A stretch of 64,000 nucleotides of DNA from Sulfuritalea hydrogenivorans sk43H (GCF_000828635.1 NZ_AP012547.1:2046001-2110000), one strand, 5' to 3'; shown: positions 28,334 to 37,457, counted from the stretch's first letter. Program-made: numbers and translations. Notes: generated from the sequence alone by a model not told the origin.

Positions 28334-30040
28334 TCAGACCGCCTTGACAGTAATCGCGGTGTCGCTGTCCTTGTCCGTCAGATGAATGGCGCAAGCGATG
28401 CACGGGTCGAAGGAGTGGATGGTGCGCAGCACTTCCAGCGGCTTCTCGGCGTCGGCGATCGGGGTATCGACCAGCGACGACTCGTAGGGCCCCGGTTCGT
28501 CCTTGTCGTTGCGCGGGCAAGCGTTCCAGGTCGAGGGCACCACGCACTGGTAGTTCTTGATTTTGCCGTTGTCGATCACCACCCAGTGCGACAGCGCGCC
28601 ACGCGGCGCCTCGTGGAAGCCCATTCCCATCACTTCGTCCTTGGGGAATACCGGCTTGTTGAAGGTCGTCAGGTCGCCCTTGGCCATGTTGCCGAGCAAC
28701 GAACTCCATTGTCCGGCCAGCATGTCCATATTGACGCAGCAGGAGATGGCGCGCGCGGCATGGCGGCCGATGGTCGAATGCATCGCATCCAGCCCGACCT
28801 TGGTCTTGGCCAGCGCTGATACGGTATCCAGCGCAGCGGTGGCGTACTTGGTGGTCGGTGCGTGGCCGGCGGCGAGGCCGTTGATGACGCGGGCCAGCGG
28901 GCCGACCTGCGCCACCTTGCCGTAGAAGGTCGGCGACTTGAGCCAAGAGTATTTGGCATCGTCCTTGAAGTCGGTGTAGTTCGGCACCGTCTGGCCCTTG
29001 TAGGGATGCAGCGGGCCGGCCTTGTCGTAGTTGTACCAGGAATGCTTGACCGACTCTTCGACGCCCTTGATCCAGTACTCGTCATTGAAGGTCTTGATCT
29101 GCTTCTGGCCGCCGAGATTGCCGGCCTCCACAAAGCCTCCGGGAAAGCCGAACTGCGTGCCCTTGGTGTCGAGCGGAATGTCCGGCACCGACAGGTAATT
29201 GGTGATGCCGCGGCCCACCTTGGTCCAGTCGGCGTAGAAGGCGCCGACCGCAGCCACGTCGATCAGGTAGACATTCTTGACGAAGTCATCCAGTTCGTCG
29301 ATGAAACCCTTGATCGCCATCAGGCGCTCGACGGTCAGCACCGCCTGCGAGTCGGTCGCCAGCGGGTTGGCGACGCCGCCGACGGCGACGTTCTGGATGT
29401 GCGGGGTCTTGGCCCCCAGAATCGAAACGATCTTGTTGGCCTTGCGCTGCACTTCCAGTGCCTGCAGGTAGTGCGCCACGGCCAGCAGGTTCACTTCTGG
29501 CGAAAGTTTCATCGCCGGATGACCCCAGTAGCCGTTGGTGAAGATGCCCAACTGTCCGCCATTGACGAAATGCTTCAGACGCGCATGCACGCGACGCATT
29601 TCGTGCTTGCTGTTGAGGTGCCACGAAGACAGGCTCTCGCCCAGGATCGCGGTCTTGTCCGGATCGGCCTTCAGCGCGGAGGTGACATCGACCCAGTCGA
29701 GCGCCGACAGGTGGTAGAAATGCACGATGAAGTCATGCACCGAGTGCGCCAGGATGATCAGGTTGCGGATGTACTGGGCGTTGAGCGGAATCTCCATCTT
29801 CAGCGCGTTTTCCACGGCCCGCACCGAGGTGATGGCATGCACGGTGGTGCACACGCCGCAGATGCGCTGGGTGATGGCCCAGGCGTCGCGCGGATCGCGG
29901 CCGAGCAGGATCAGTTCAACACCGCGCCACATCTGGCCTGAGGACCAGGCCTTCTTGACGCGGCCGCCATCCACATCGACGTCGATACGCAGGTGGCCTT
30001 CGATACGGGTGATTGGGTCAATTGTTATGCGCTTGGACAT
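28334..30040 (-). CDS. hybC: Uptake [NiFe]-hydrogenase large subunit (HybC type)
   Basis: 568 residues. N-terminal Ni-ligand pair in QRICGVCTTVHAITS; C-terminal DPCIACAIH followed by the 15-residue peptide LTDKDSDTAITVKAV that HupD removes after the histidine. Catalyses H2 oxidation in the periplasmic membrane-associated enzyme. It lacks a signal and is exported with HybO. Gene order HybO-HybA-HybB-HybC and overall look put it with the Hyb (group 1c) enzymes rather than HoxG. Confidence 0.93.
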   Translation of the reverse strand: MSKRITIDPITRIEGHLRIDVDVDGGRVKKAWSSGQMWRGVELILLGRDPRDAWAITQRICGVCTTVHAITSVRAVENALKMEIPLNAQYIRNLIILAHSVHDFIVHFYHLSALDWVDVTSALKADPDKTAILGESLSSWHLNSKHEMRRVHARLKHFVNGGQLGIFTNGYWGHPAMKLSPEVNLLAVAHYLQALEVQRKANKIVSILGAKTPHIQNVAVGGVANPLATDSQAVLTVERLMAIKGFIDELDDFVKNVYLIDVAAVGAFYADWTKVGRGITNYLSVPDIPLDTKGTQFGFPGGFVEAGNLGGQKQIKTFNDEYWIKGVEESVKHSWYNYDKAGPLHPYKGQTVPNYTDFKDDAKYSWLKSPTFYGKVAQVGPLARVINGLAAGHAPTTKYATAALDTVSALAKTKVGLDAMHSTIGRHAARAISCCVNMDMLAGQWSSLLGNMAKGDLTTFNKPVFPKDEVMGMGFHEAPRGALSHWVVIDNGKIKNYQCVVPSTWNACPRNDKDEPGPYESSLVDTPIADAEKPLEVLRTIHSFDPCIACAIHLTDKDSDTAITVKAV

Positions 30041-30060
30041 TTTCTGTCTCCATCCTTGTC

Positions 30061-31221
30061 TTAGTGAGCGGCCTGCACATCTTCCCGGGGCAATACCGGG
30101 AAGCGACGGGTGATGATGATGTAACCGAGAATTTCGACTGCGAACATGCCCGCCGTCACGAGGACCTCGGCCAGGGTCGGAAAATACGTGAAGCCGTCAC
30201 CGGTTTCATAACCGATCAGGAACCCGTTCAACCGCAGCAGCGCACCTCCGAGCATGAGCAGGACTCCGGCAAGGAACAGCCTGGCCGGATTGCGGCGGTT
30301 GCTCTCGGCACCGATCAGGATCAGCGGAGCGATGAAACAGGCCATTTCCAGCCAGAACATCAGCGCTTCGACCGAGGGCACGAAAGCCTTGGGCAATACG
30401 CCGCGAACCAGCAAATCGCCAAGCCGAAGCACGAGGTACACCGCAAGGAAGCCCAGCATGATCTTCGCCATCGGCGTCAGCATGTGCATTTCGATCTTGC
30501 GGCGATAGGCCGAGGATGCCACGCAGGTTTCGAACAGAACCACCGCATAGCCCATCGTGATCGCCGTCAGCAGATACAGGGCCGGCAGCAGCGGGGTCTG
30601 CCACAGCGGGTGAATCTGCACGCCCATCACCACCAGCAAGGTGCCCAGCGAGGACTGGTGCATCATCGGCAGCACGGTGCCCAGGGCGATGATGAAGAAC
30701 ATCGCCTTGTTGAGCTTCTTCTTGGCGTCATGCTTGCCCATCTGTTCCAGGAAAGTCGGCGAGAACTCGATCCACATCACGACGATGTAGAGCGTGATGC
30801 ACACCGCCACCTCGAACATCACCGAGTTCGGGTTGATCGATCCTGGCCAGAACATGTTCCACACGTTCCACCAGCGACCGAGGTCGAAGATCACCCCGGC
30901 ACCGGCCAGCGTGTAGCCGAACAGGCTCGCCAGCAAGGCCGGCCGCACCAATGGGTGATATTCGCCCTTGTTGAAGATGTAGACCAGCATCGCCACCGAG
31001 AAACCGCCGCAGGCAAAGGCCGAGCCGATGACGACATCGACCACCACCCAGATGCCCCACGGATAGCCATCGTTGAGGCCGGTCACGGCACCGAGTCCGA
31101 ACAGGAAGCGCACCACGAGGATGGCCACCATCAGCGCGATGAGCACGCCGCAACTCAGCGTCACGGCATTGATCAGGCTGCCGCCGACCGGCGCGGGCGC
31201 CGCATGTTGATTGTTGGCCAT
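30061..31221 (-). CDS. hybB: Hydrogenase integral membrane subunit HybB
   Basis: 386 residues, about ten hydrophobic helices, NrfD/HybB family (GYPWGIWVVVDVVIGSAFACGG, MHQSSLGTLLVVMG, LRLNGFLIGYETG). HybB passes electrons to the quinone pool in the inner membrane. It replaces the cytochrome b HoxZ/HupC, which is absent from this operon. Starts 2 bp after the hybA stop. Confidence 0.92.
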   Translation of the reverse strand: MANNQHAAPAPVGGSLINAVTLSCGVLIALMVAILVVRFLFGLGAVTGLNDGYPWGIWVVVDVVIGSAFACGGFSVAMLVYIFNKGEYHPLVRPALLASLFGYTLAGAGVIFDLGRWWNVWNMFWPGSINPNSVMFEVAVCITLYIVVMWIEFSPTFLEQMGKHDAKKKLNKAMFFIIALGTVLPMMHQSSLGTLLVVMGVQIHPLWQTPLLPALYLLTAITMGYAVVLFETCVASSAYRRKIEMHMLTPMAKIMLGFLAVYLVLRLGDLLVRGVLPKAFVPSVEALMFWLEMACFIAPLILIGAESNRRNPARLFLAGVLLMLGGALLRLNGFLIGYETGDGFTYFPTLAEVLVTAGMFAVEILGYIIITRRFPVLPREDVQAAH

Positions 31222-31223
31222 GA

Positions 31224-32288
31224 TCAGATCCCCTCCTTGTCGGACTTGTCTGACGTCTGGTCGTCAGGCTTGACGTTACGCTTGGCGACGTAAGTCATTG
31301 CGCCCAGCACGGCGAACGGCATGATCAGGTTGCCGTAGAGCGTGTGCTGGATGGTTTCGGACATGGCCGCCGCCGCATCCGGCGGCAGGTCAGGCATGCC
31401 GACCTTCTGGAAATTGACGCCGGAGAGCTTGAGTACCTGCGTGCCGCCGTACTCCTTCTCGCCATACACATGCTGAAGGTACTTGCCGGCGGGCGTCTCG
31501 TAGCTCTGGTCGGGTTCATTGCGCCAGCCGGCACGCTTCATTTCACCCTTGCCGTCCGGCTTGCCCTGCAGCATCTTCTCCTGCGCGTGGCGCAAACGAC
31601 CGCGCGGGAAGCGATTGAGTTCGCCCGGCTTCATCGCCAGGCGGCGCTTGGCCTCGGCCAGCAGATCCTCGGTGCGGCCGAACAGCGTCGCGCCCGTCGG
31701 ACAGACTTCGGCACAGGCCGAATAATGGCCATCCTTGTGGCGATGGCGACACAGTTCGCACTTGCCGATGCGGCCGGTGGGCGAGTCGTACTGGTACTTC
31801 GGAATGCCGAAGGGACAGGCCGCGACGCAGTAGCGGCAGCCGATGCACTTGTCGGCGTTGTAGCCGACGACACCGGTGACCGGGTCCTTGGTCATCGCCG
31901 ACACCGGACAGGCCGAGACGCAGGACGGATCGCCGCAGTGCATGCAGGAGGTCTTCATGAACGCATAGCCGTTCGTCTCCTGATCCTTCGCATCCATGGT
32001 GCCGTTGCGATACATCTTGATCAGGTTGAAGGTATAGCCGGAGGTATCCAGCGGCGTATCCCACAGATGATCGACCGTGGAAAACTCCGGTGGATTGTTG
32101 TTGGCCTCCTTGCAGGCGGCGACGCAGGCCTTGCAGCCGACGCAGAGCGTCGCGTCGTAAAGCAGGCCGAGCGCCTCAGGCGGCCGTGGTCTGGTTTCCC
32201 TGGCCAGCGCCGGTGCGGCCGCGACGCATGCCGTGACCGCCGCCCCGCTCGCGAGGACACCCTTGAGAAAGTCTCGCCGGGTGTTCAT
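31224..32288 (-). CDS. hybA: Hydrogenase 4Fe-4S electron-transfer subunit HybA
   Basis: 354 residues. Tat signal at the start (NTRRDFLKGVLASGAAV). Four ferredoxin-type clusters: CVGCKACVAACKEANNNP, CMHCGDPSCVSACPVSAM, CIGCRYCVAACPFGIPKY and CELCRHRHKDGHYSACAEVC. C-terminal membrane anchor about residues 318-338. It carries electrons between HybO and HybB in the periplasm. Lies 2 bp after hybO. Confidence 0.93.
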   Translation of the reverse strand: MNTRRDFLKGVLASGAAVTACVAAAPALARETRPRPPEALGLLYDATLCVGCKACVAACKEANNNPPEFSTVDHLWDTPLDTSGYTFNLIKMYRNGTMDAKDQETNGYAFMKTSCMHCGDPSCVSACPVSAMTKDPVTGVVGYNADKCIGCRYCVAACPFGIPKYQYDSPTGRIGKCELCRHRHKDGHYSACAEVCPTGATLFGRTEDLLAEAKRRLAMKPGELNRFPRGRLRHAQEKMLQGKPDGKGEMKRAGWRNEPDQSYETPAGKYLQHVYGEKEYGGTQVLKLSGVNFQKVGMPDLPPDAAAAMSETIQHTLYGNLIMPFAVLGAMTYVAKRNVKPDDQTSDKSDKEGI

Positions 32289-32290
32289 GA

Positions 32291-33496
32291 TTACACCCCG
32301 GCCTTGTCAGCTGACGGTTTGCCGGCGTCCTTGGCGCGCTCGGCTTCCTCGGCCGCATGGGAAAGGCCGAGGTTGCGCGTCAGCATGATCGCCGCGCCCG
32401 CCGCCGCGCCCGCCACTGCCGCCACAGCCGCCGCGGAGGCGAAGGAAGCCGCCTTGCCCTGCTCCTCGACGATGCGCGGATATTGCAGCGGCGGCGTCAC
32501 GTTGAGCATCTTGGCGACCTGGTGGATCGGCTTCTGGAAGCCCACGCCCTTTTCAGTGCAGCCGATGCAGGGATGGCCGCAACCGACCGGCCAGTTATTT
32601 TCACCAGCGTCGCCGAAGCCCAGGGTCGAGCAATTGGCATAGGTCTCGGGGCCCTTGCAGCCGAGCTTGTACAGACAGTAGCCCTGGCGATGGCCGGCAT
32701 CGCCGAATTCCATCGCGAAACGCCCGGCATCGAAGTGGGCGCGGCGCTCGCAGTTCTCGTGGATCAGGCGCGAATAGGCAAACTTGGGACGGCCCAGCTT
32801 GTCGACTTCGGGCAGCTTGCCGAAGGTCAGGAAATGCACCACGGTGGCAAGGAAGTTGTAGGGGTTGGGCGGGCAGCCGGGGATTGTCGGCACCACCCTG
32901 CCCAGAATCTCGGAAACGCCGACGGAACCGGTCGGGCTGGAGTCGGCGCCGGAGATCGAGGGAATCGTCGAGGGCATGCCGCCCCAGGAGGCACAGGAGC
33001 CGATGGCGATCACCGCCGCCGCATCCGCCGCGCATTCCTTGACCAGGTCGATCGCGGTATGGCCGCCGATCTTGCAGTAGATGCCGTTGTTCTTGGTCGG
33101 TATCGCGCCTTCGACGACCAGCACGTACTTGCCCTTGTTCGCCTTCATGGCGTCCTTGCGGGCGGCTTCGGCCTGGTGTCCGGCGGCGGCCATCAGCGTC
33201 TCGTGGTAATCGAGGGAGATGACATCAAGAATCAGCTTTTCCAATGTCGGATGTTCGGCACGCAGCAGCGACTCGGAACAGCCCGTGCATTCCTGGAAAT
33301 GCAGCCAGATCACCGAAGGCCGCTTGGCCGACTCGATCGCCTTGGCCACCGCCGCCTCGGCGCCGCTGGGCAGACCCATGGTCACGGCCAGCGTGGCGCA
33401 GAACTGCAAAAATTCACGCCGCGGCATTTCGAGGCGTTGTTCGACGTCTTGCAGCGTCTTGCGATCGGTATCGAAAATATCGTTCATGTTGCCCAT
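32291..33496 (-). CDS. hybO: Uptake [NiFe]-hydrogenase small subunit (HybO type)
   Basis: 401 residues. Tat signal with MPRREFLQFCATLAV at about residue 23, then the proximal cluster motif HFQECTGCSES, GSCASWGG, IPGCPPNPY, and the HxxCxR-type medial/distal ligands (IHENCERRAHFD, GCGHPCIGCTEKG). C-terminal alanine-rich membrane helix near 355-377. CTGC and CASWGG have glycine where O2-tolerant (HoxK/Hya) subunits have the two extra cysteines. ATG at 33496 is chosen because GGAGGGGG lies about 9 bp upstream; the frame is open 25 codons further. Confidence 0.93.
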   Translation of the reverse strand: MGNMNDIFDTDRKTLQDVEQRLEMPRREFLQFCATLAVTMGLPSGAEAAVAKAIESAKRPSVIWLHFQECTGCSESLLRAEHPTLEKLILDVISLDYHETLMAAAGHQAEAARKDAMKANKGKYVLVVEGAIPTKNNGIYCKIGGHTAIDLVKECAADAAAVIAIGSCASWGGMPSTIPSISGADSSPTGSVGVSEILGRVVPTIPGCPPNPYNFLATVVHFLTFGKLPEVDKLGRPKFAYSRLIHENCERRAHFDAGRFAMEFGDAGHRQGYCLYKLGCKGPETYANCSTLGFGDAGENNWPVGCGHPCIGCTEKGVGFQKPIHQVAKMLNVTPPLQYPRIVEEQGKAASFASAAAVAAVAGAAAGAAIMLTRNLGLSHAAEEAERAKDAGKPSADKAGV

Positions 33497-33555
33497 GTCT
33501 GCTATCCCCCTCCAAGAGCCAGGCCGCGTCCGGACCTGATACTGGTAGGGGTACT

Positions 33556-33570
33556 GCAAGACCTGAGCCA
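33556..33570 (-). promoter_or_regulatory. Sigma-54 (-24/-12) promoter of the hybO operon
   Basis: On the minus strand the sequence is TGGCTCAGGTCTTGC: TGGC, 7 bp, TTGC, so the GG and GC pairs have the exact sigma-54 spacing; only one base of the TGGCAC-N5-TTGC consensus differs. Its downstream end is 60 bp from the hybO start codon, leaving room for a short leader. HoxA, a sigma-54 activator, is encoded in the same cluster. HoxA sites upstream are not identifiable by eye. Confidence 0.8.
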
Positions 33571-33648
33571 CCTTTAGATGTTTCCGTCCTCCACTATTAA
33601 TTCAGCCACTTGTGAAGGTTTGATTTCCACCTAAAGCATTTGATTCGA

Positions 33649-34875
33649 TTACCTGGTTTCCACATCACTAACCACCCGATCTTCGGGCTGCAGTCTGAAG
33701 GCACGCCACAAGGCAAGGTCATAGGCGATCTTGAGGCAGCCGCAGGCTACCAGCGGAGCGGCCAGCCAACCCGCAGCCAACAGCGCCCCGCCCAATGTCG
33801 GACTGAGCGCCGCAGCCAGACTGCGCGGCACGGCTGTAAAGCTCGCCGCTGCTGCCCGCTCGGACGGCGTCACCACCGCCATGACATAGGCCGAGCGTGT
33901 CGGCACGTCCATTTGCGACAGCGCCGAACGCAGCAACAACAGTCCCACGGCAATAGGCAAACCGGGAGCAAGGGCCGCGAGAATCAGGAACAGGCTGGAC
34001 GGAATGTGAGTGAACACCATGGTATTGAGCAAGCCGATGCGCTTGGCCATCCACGGCGCAGCCAGTTGCGACACGGCACCCAACAGGCTGGTCCCGAAAA
34101 ACAGCAAGCCGACCGACGCCGGCGAAAGCCCGAAGCGCTCGAACAGCCACAAGGCGAGCAGCGAATTCACCACCAGCCCGCCGGCAAATGCATCGACCGA
34201 AAACAAGGCGGCGAGTTTGACCACGGTGCCACGCGAAGGCCCCAGCGGTGTCGGCACCACGGCTTGTTCCCTCACCGGCTCTTGCGGCAGGCGTGCGTAC
34301 AGCAGCCAGAGAAGCGCGCCAACGCCGGCGTAGCCAAGGAACATGCCGCGCAGCGCTGTCAGGCGATCGATGCCCTGCTCCGCCAAGGCGTCCGGGACGG
34401 CGGCAGCCAGTGCGCCCAAGGCCGCACAGAGCGCGCCAGTGAGGCTATAACGGGCAAACAGCCGGGTGCGGGCATCGCCTTCCGCCGCGTGGGACAGGCG
34501 GGAATGCTCCAGCGGCAGAAACACGCTGACATCGCCGGAGCTGGGATTCAGGGTGCCGACAAAGGCCACCAGCAGCAGCGGCCAGAACGCCGACAAACCG
34601 GCAAAGCCCAGCCCGGTGGCCGCCATCAGCAGCGCCGCGGCCAGCAGCAGGAAACGCGGCGCCGCGTGATGCCCCCAGGCGCCGACCGCCAGCGTGGCCA
34701 GCGCCGAACCGAGCAAGGTGGCAGTGCTCAAGAGACCGACTTGCCACGTGGCATGGCCCAATGCAAGCAGGTAGGCCGGCAGCAGCACCGCGACATAGCC
34801 ATCGACAAAGGCGCGCAGGCCGCGCCCGATCAACAGGGCACGAACTTCTCGGGCTACGCCAGCGGGGAGCGTCAT
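33649..34875 (-). CDS. MFS transporter next to the chromate genes
   Basis: 408 residues, about twelve membrane helices. The C-terminal segment with SALSQMDVPTRSAYVMAV and SERAAAASFTAVPRSLA is characteristic of a group of MFS proteins often found beside chrB/chrA. Inner-membrane transporter; its substrate is not known, and chromate export is only suggested by the neighbourhood. Overlaps the preceding broken gene by 4 bp. The 152 bp between its stop and hybO hold the hybO promoter. Confidence 0.83.
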   Translation of the reverse strand: MTLPAGVAREVRALLIGRGLRAFVDGYVAVLLPAYLLALGHATWQVGLLSTATLLGSALATLAVGAWGHHAAPRFLLLAAALLMAATGLGFAGLSAFWPLLLVAFVGTLNPSSGDVSVFLPLEHSRLSHAAEGDARTRLFARYSLTGALCAALGALAAAVPDALAEQGIDRLTALRGMFLGYAGVGALLWLLYARLPQEPVREQAVVPTPLGPSRGTVVKLAALFSVDAFAGGLVVNSLLALWLFERFGLSPASVGLLFFGTSLLGAVSQLAAPWMAKRIGLLNTMVFTHIPSSLFLILAALAPGLPIAVGLLLLRSALSQMDVPTRSAYVMAVVTPSERAAAASFTAVPRSLAAALSPTLGGALLAAGWLAAPLVACGCLKIAYDLALWRAFRLQPEDRVVSDVETR

Positions 34876-35130
34876 TTCAGACCCAGCCAGCGCCCGGCCT
34901 TTTTCAGCGGTCTATCGGCGCACGACGCATAGAGTGCGCCGTAGATGACCATGCCCTGCCTGAGCATCTCGTGGTCATCGCTGAAGTTGAGCGACAGCCC
35001 CGTCGATACGGCAAGCAATCCGGCGGCCTCGGGTGCGAGTTCGGACCGGCCGGTGTCTGCCGCACGCACGATCAGCCAGGGGGCAGGCAATGCGGTCGAT
35101 CTTCGGACGCTCGCGCGTGATCCATTTCAT
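34872..35130 (-). pseudogene. Broken chrB-like C-terminal gene
   Basis: Starts at ATG 35130 as MKWITRERPKIDRIACP, the normal opening of a stand-alone ChrB C-terminal-domain protein (expected to continue PWLI). A run of five C instead of four shifts the frame at this point. In the other frame the expected WLI joins directly to VRAADTGRSELAPEAAGLL and continues through NFSDDHEMLRQGMVIYGALYA to 34872. The 70-90 residues that normally separate these parts are missing. So there is one internal deletion plus one frameshift; no functional product is expected. Lies between chrA and the MFS gene in operon orientation. Confidence 0.8.
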
Positions 35131-35140
35131 CGGGGCTTTC

Positions 35141-36484
35141 TTAGCGGATGAAGGACAATACCAGCCCAAGGGCGGCGCAGGCGCCGATCATCTTCATGAT
35201 GTCGACCTTGTATTTCCACAGCGCGATGAAGGCGGCGATGGCGATGACCATCTGCAGCGACTCGAAGGGGCCGCCAAAGGGCATGGCCTTGCTGCCCTTC
35301 GGCCAGAAGGTGTGCCAGGCGAAGAACACGGCGAGGTTCAGGATCACGCCCACCACCGCCGCGGTGATGGCGGTCAGCGGCGCGGTGAACTTTAGCTCGC
35401 CGCGTGTCGCCTCGACCAGGGGGCCGCCGGCGATGATGAACCAGAAACTCGGCAGGAAGGTGAAGAAAGTTGCCACCGCCGCACCGGCCAGTCCTGCGGT
35501 GATGGGGTCGCCCAGCACGGACTTGGTCACGCCACCCATGTAGCCAACCCAGGTGACGATCATGATCAGCGGCCCCGGCGTGGTTTCACCGAGCGCCAGG
35601 CCATCCATCATCTGCGGGCCGGTGAGCCAGCCGAAATGCTCCACCGCACCCTGGTAGACATAGGGCAGCACGGCGTAGGCGCCCCCGATGGTGAGGAAGG
35701 CCGCACCGATGAAGAACTCGCCCATCTTGAAGAGGTCAGTTGATCCGCGCAGGACCAGCAGCGAGGCGACGCCGATCACGAGGAACACCAGGGTCGTGGC
35801 GGCGAGCTTGCCCGAAGAGAATTTCGCGTGCGCCGGTGGCGGCGTGTCGTCGTCGATGATCGCCGGGCCGTAGGTCGCGTTGCTGGCGCCATGGCCGCCG
35901 CCGCCCTTGAACTTCGCCGGCATCAACTTGCCGCCGAGGGCGCCCAGAATGGCGGCCGCCAGCACGATCCACGGAAAATCGATGTCGAAGAAGAAGATGC
36001 CGATGAAAGCCAGTGCGGCGATGCCGAACAATATCCCGTTCTTGATCGACCTGGAGCCAATGCGCCAGGCGGCGAACAGCACCACCGCGACCACCGCCGG
36101 CTTCATGGCGTAAAAAACGCCCTGCATCGCCGGCACGTCGCCGTAGGAAAGATAGATGCCGGCGAGCACAGACAGCAGCACGAAAGCCGGCAGGAAGAAC
36201 AGCACGCCGGCCATGATCGCGCCCTTGACGCCATGCATCAGCCAGCTGATGTAGATGGCGAGCTGGATCGCCTCCGGGCCCGGCAGCAGCATGCAGTAGT
36301 TGAGCGCATGCAGGTAGCGGTGTTCGGAGATCCAGCGGCGGCGTTCGACCAGTTCCTGATGCATCATCGCAATCTGCCCGGCCGGACCGCCGAAACTGAT
36401 GAAGCCGAGTTTCAGCCAGTACTTGAAGGCCTCGCCGGGAGTCGGCGTTGGCGGTACGGCGATCGGCATGGCGGTATCACTCAT
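35141..36484 (-). CDS. chrA: Chromate transporter ChrA
   Basis: 447 residues. Two tandem chromate-transport (CHR) halves, the first with WLKLGFISFGGPAGQIAMMHQELVERRRW and YCMLLPGPEAIQLAIYISWL, the second with FLTIGGAYAVLPYVY and LALGETTPGPLIMIVTWVG. About ten to twelve membrane helices. Exports chromate across the inner membrane. Overlaps chrB by 8 bp. Confidence 0.93.
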   Translation of the reverse strand: MSDTAMPIAVPPTPTPGEAFKYWLKLGFISFGGPAGQIAMMHQELVERRRWISEHRYLHALNYCMLLPGPEAIQLAIYISWLMHGVKGAIMAGVLFFLPAFVLLSVLAGIYLSYGDVPAMQGVFYAMKPAVVAVVLFAAWRIGSRSIKNGILFGIAALAFIGIFFFDIDFPWIVLAAAILGALGGKLMPAKFKGGGGHGASNATYGPAIIDDDTPPPAHAKFSSGKLAATTLVFLVIGVASLLVLRGSTDLFKMGEFFIGAAFLTIGGAYAVLPYVYQGAVEHFGWLTGPQMMDGLALGETTPGPLIMIVTWVGYMGGVTKSVLGDPITAGLAGAAVATFFTFLPSFWFIIAGGPLVEATRGELKFTAPLTAITAAVVGVILNLAVFFAWHTFWPKGSKAMPFGGPFESLQMVIAIAAFIALWKYKVDIMKMIGACAALGLVLSFIR

Positions 36485-37388
36485 CGGGGCGTTCCTGCTG
36501 GAAATTTTTGTAGAGATTGTCGAAGAGGCGGTTCGCCTCGGTCAGCAACTTGTCGTCATCCGGCGCGGCGGCCCGTGCACCCGCCAGCACCGCTTCGACG
36601 CCCGCCGCCTCGGCCACCGCGACGCCGCCGACGTCGAGGCAATGAACGATGGCGGCGATGCGGGTAAGCGCCGGATCGCCGTCAAGCCCGAAACTTGCCG
36701 CCAGCACTTCGAAAGTGACGCGACCGTCCATGTGGGTGAAGGCCGCGCCGTCGAAGTCGAAGCCGAGCGCCGACTTCGGGCACTTCTTCGGACTGTCGAG
36801 CCAGAGGAATTTTGCCTTGCGATCGATGAAGCGGCGAATCAGCCAGGCCGATCCCATGCGATCGACCCAGAGATTTTTTCGCGTCGCCCAGGTTCGTCCC
36901 TGAAAGTCGGCGCTGGCGAGACGGCGAATGCGGCCGGATGCCGCCGATGGCTCGCCGTCGGCCGCCGCTTCAAGCTCGGCCAGCGCGGCCTCGGCCTGCC
37001 GCCGGGCCTCGCCGGGAAAATAATCGATGGCAACGAGGGCGGTCAGTTCCCGGCGCAGCCCGCGCAAGGCCTTGGCATCCCCCGCGTCGGCAGCCGCGAT
37101 TGCCGCCAGCAGCCGCGCATAGTCGGGAGCACGATCGAACAGCGCGACGATTTCCGCCTGCTGCCGCTCGTCGCGCCCGCCGAGGCGGTACAAATCGACC
37201 GTGCCCTCCGTCGCGCGAACGTCGTCGGCGATTTGCGCCAGCGCCGCGGCATGTTCCGGCGACTCGGGCAGCAAATACACCCCATCGCGCAAGGTCGCGC
37301 AGCCCAGGGCGCGCAGCGCGCGCCAGACGCGCATGCGACCGGCGGATTGCCGCGTCGGCAGGCTGACAAACAGGGCAAGGAAGTCCAT
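36477..37388 (-). CDS. chrB: Chromate resistance regulator ChrB
   Basis: 303 residues. N-terminal domain (LFVSLPTRQSAGRMRVWRAL) and C-terminal ChrB domain (RKNLWVDRMGSAWLIRRFID, TFEVLAASFGLD, IAAIVHCLDVGG). ChrB is known as a chromate-responsive regulator of chr operons; its C-terminal domain is also found alone, as in the broken gene at 34872. The repeat copy at 36903-36926 encodes RRLASADF between the two domains. A sigma-70 promoter with a dyad lies just upstream. Confidence 0.9.
   Translation of the reverse strand: MDFLALFVSLPTRQSAGRMRVWRALRALGCATLRDGVYLLPESPEHAAALAQIADDVRATEGTVDLYRLGGRDERQQAEIVALFDRAPDYARLLAAIAAADAGDAKALRGLRRELTALVAIDYFPGEARRQAEAALAELEAAADGEPSAASGRIRRLASADFQGRTWATRKNLWVDRMGSAWLIRRFIDRKAKFLWLDSPKKCPKSALGFDFDGAAFTHMDGRVTFEVLAASFGLDGDPALTRIAAIVHCLDVGGVAVAEAAGVEAVLAGARAAAPDDDKLLTEANRLFDNLYKNFQQERPDE
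36903..36926 (+). repeat. Dispersed 24-bp repeat, copy 6 (inside chrB)
   Basis: All 24 bp are identical to copy 4 in hypX; the encoded RRLASADF is also the same, although the two proteins are unrelated. Both sit in an inter-domain linker. Confidence 0.78.
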
Positions 37389-37402
37389 GGCTGTGTTGCA
37401 TC

Positions 37403-37449
37403 GCTACAATGATGTAGCAACTATAACACTCACATTAACCTTATAACAA
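37403..37449 (-). promoter_or_regulatory. chrB promoter and dyad operator
   Basis: On the minus strand -35 TTGTTA (37444-37449) and -10 TATAGT (37420-37425) are 18 bp apart. Just after the -10 is the perfect dyad GCTAC-N6-GTAGC (37403-37418), covering the expected transcription start. A regulator bound there would block initiation, consistent with ChrB repressing its own operon until chromate is present. Only 14 bp then remain to the chrB ATG. Confidence 0.6.
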
Positions 37450-37457
37450 CACCCTGG

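Noticed and set aside
32936-32955. Eleventh copy of the dispersed repeat in hybO
   Set aside because: Only the GAGTCGGCGCCGGAGAT core matches; the second half is unrelated and the sequence is a plausible hybO coding stretch.
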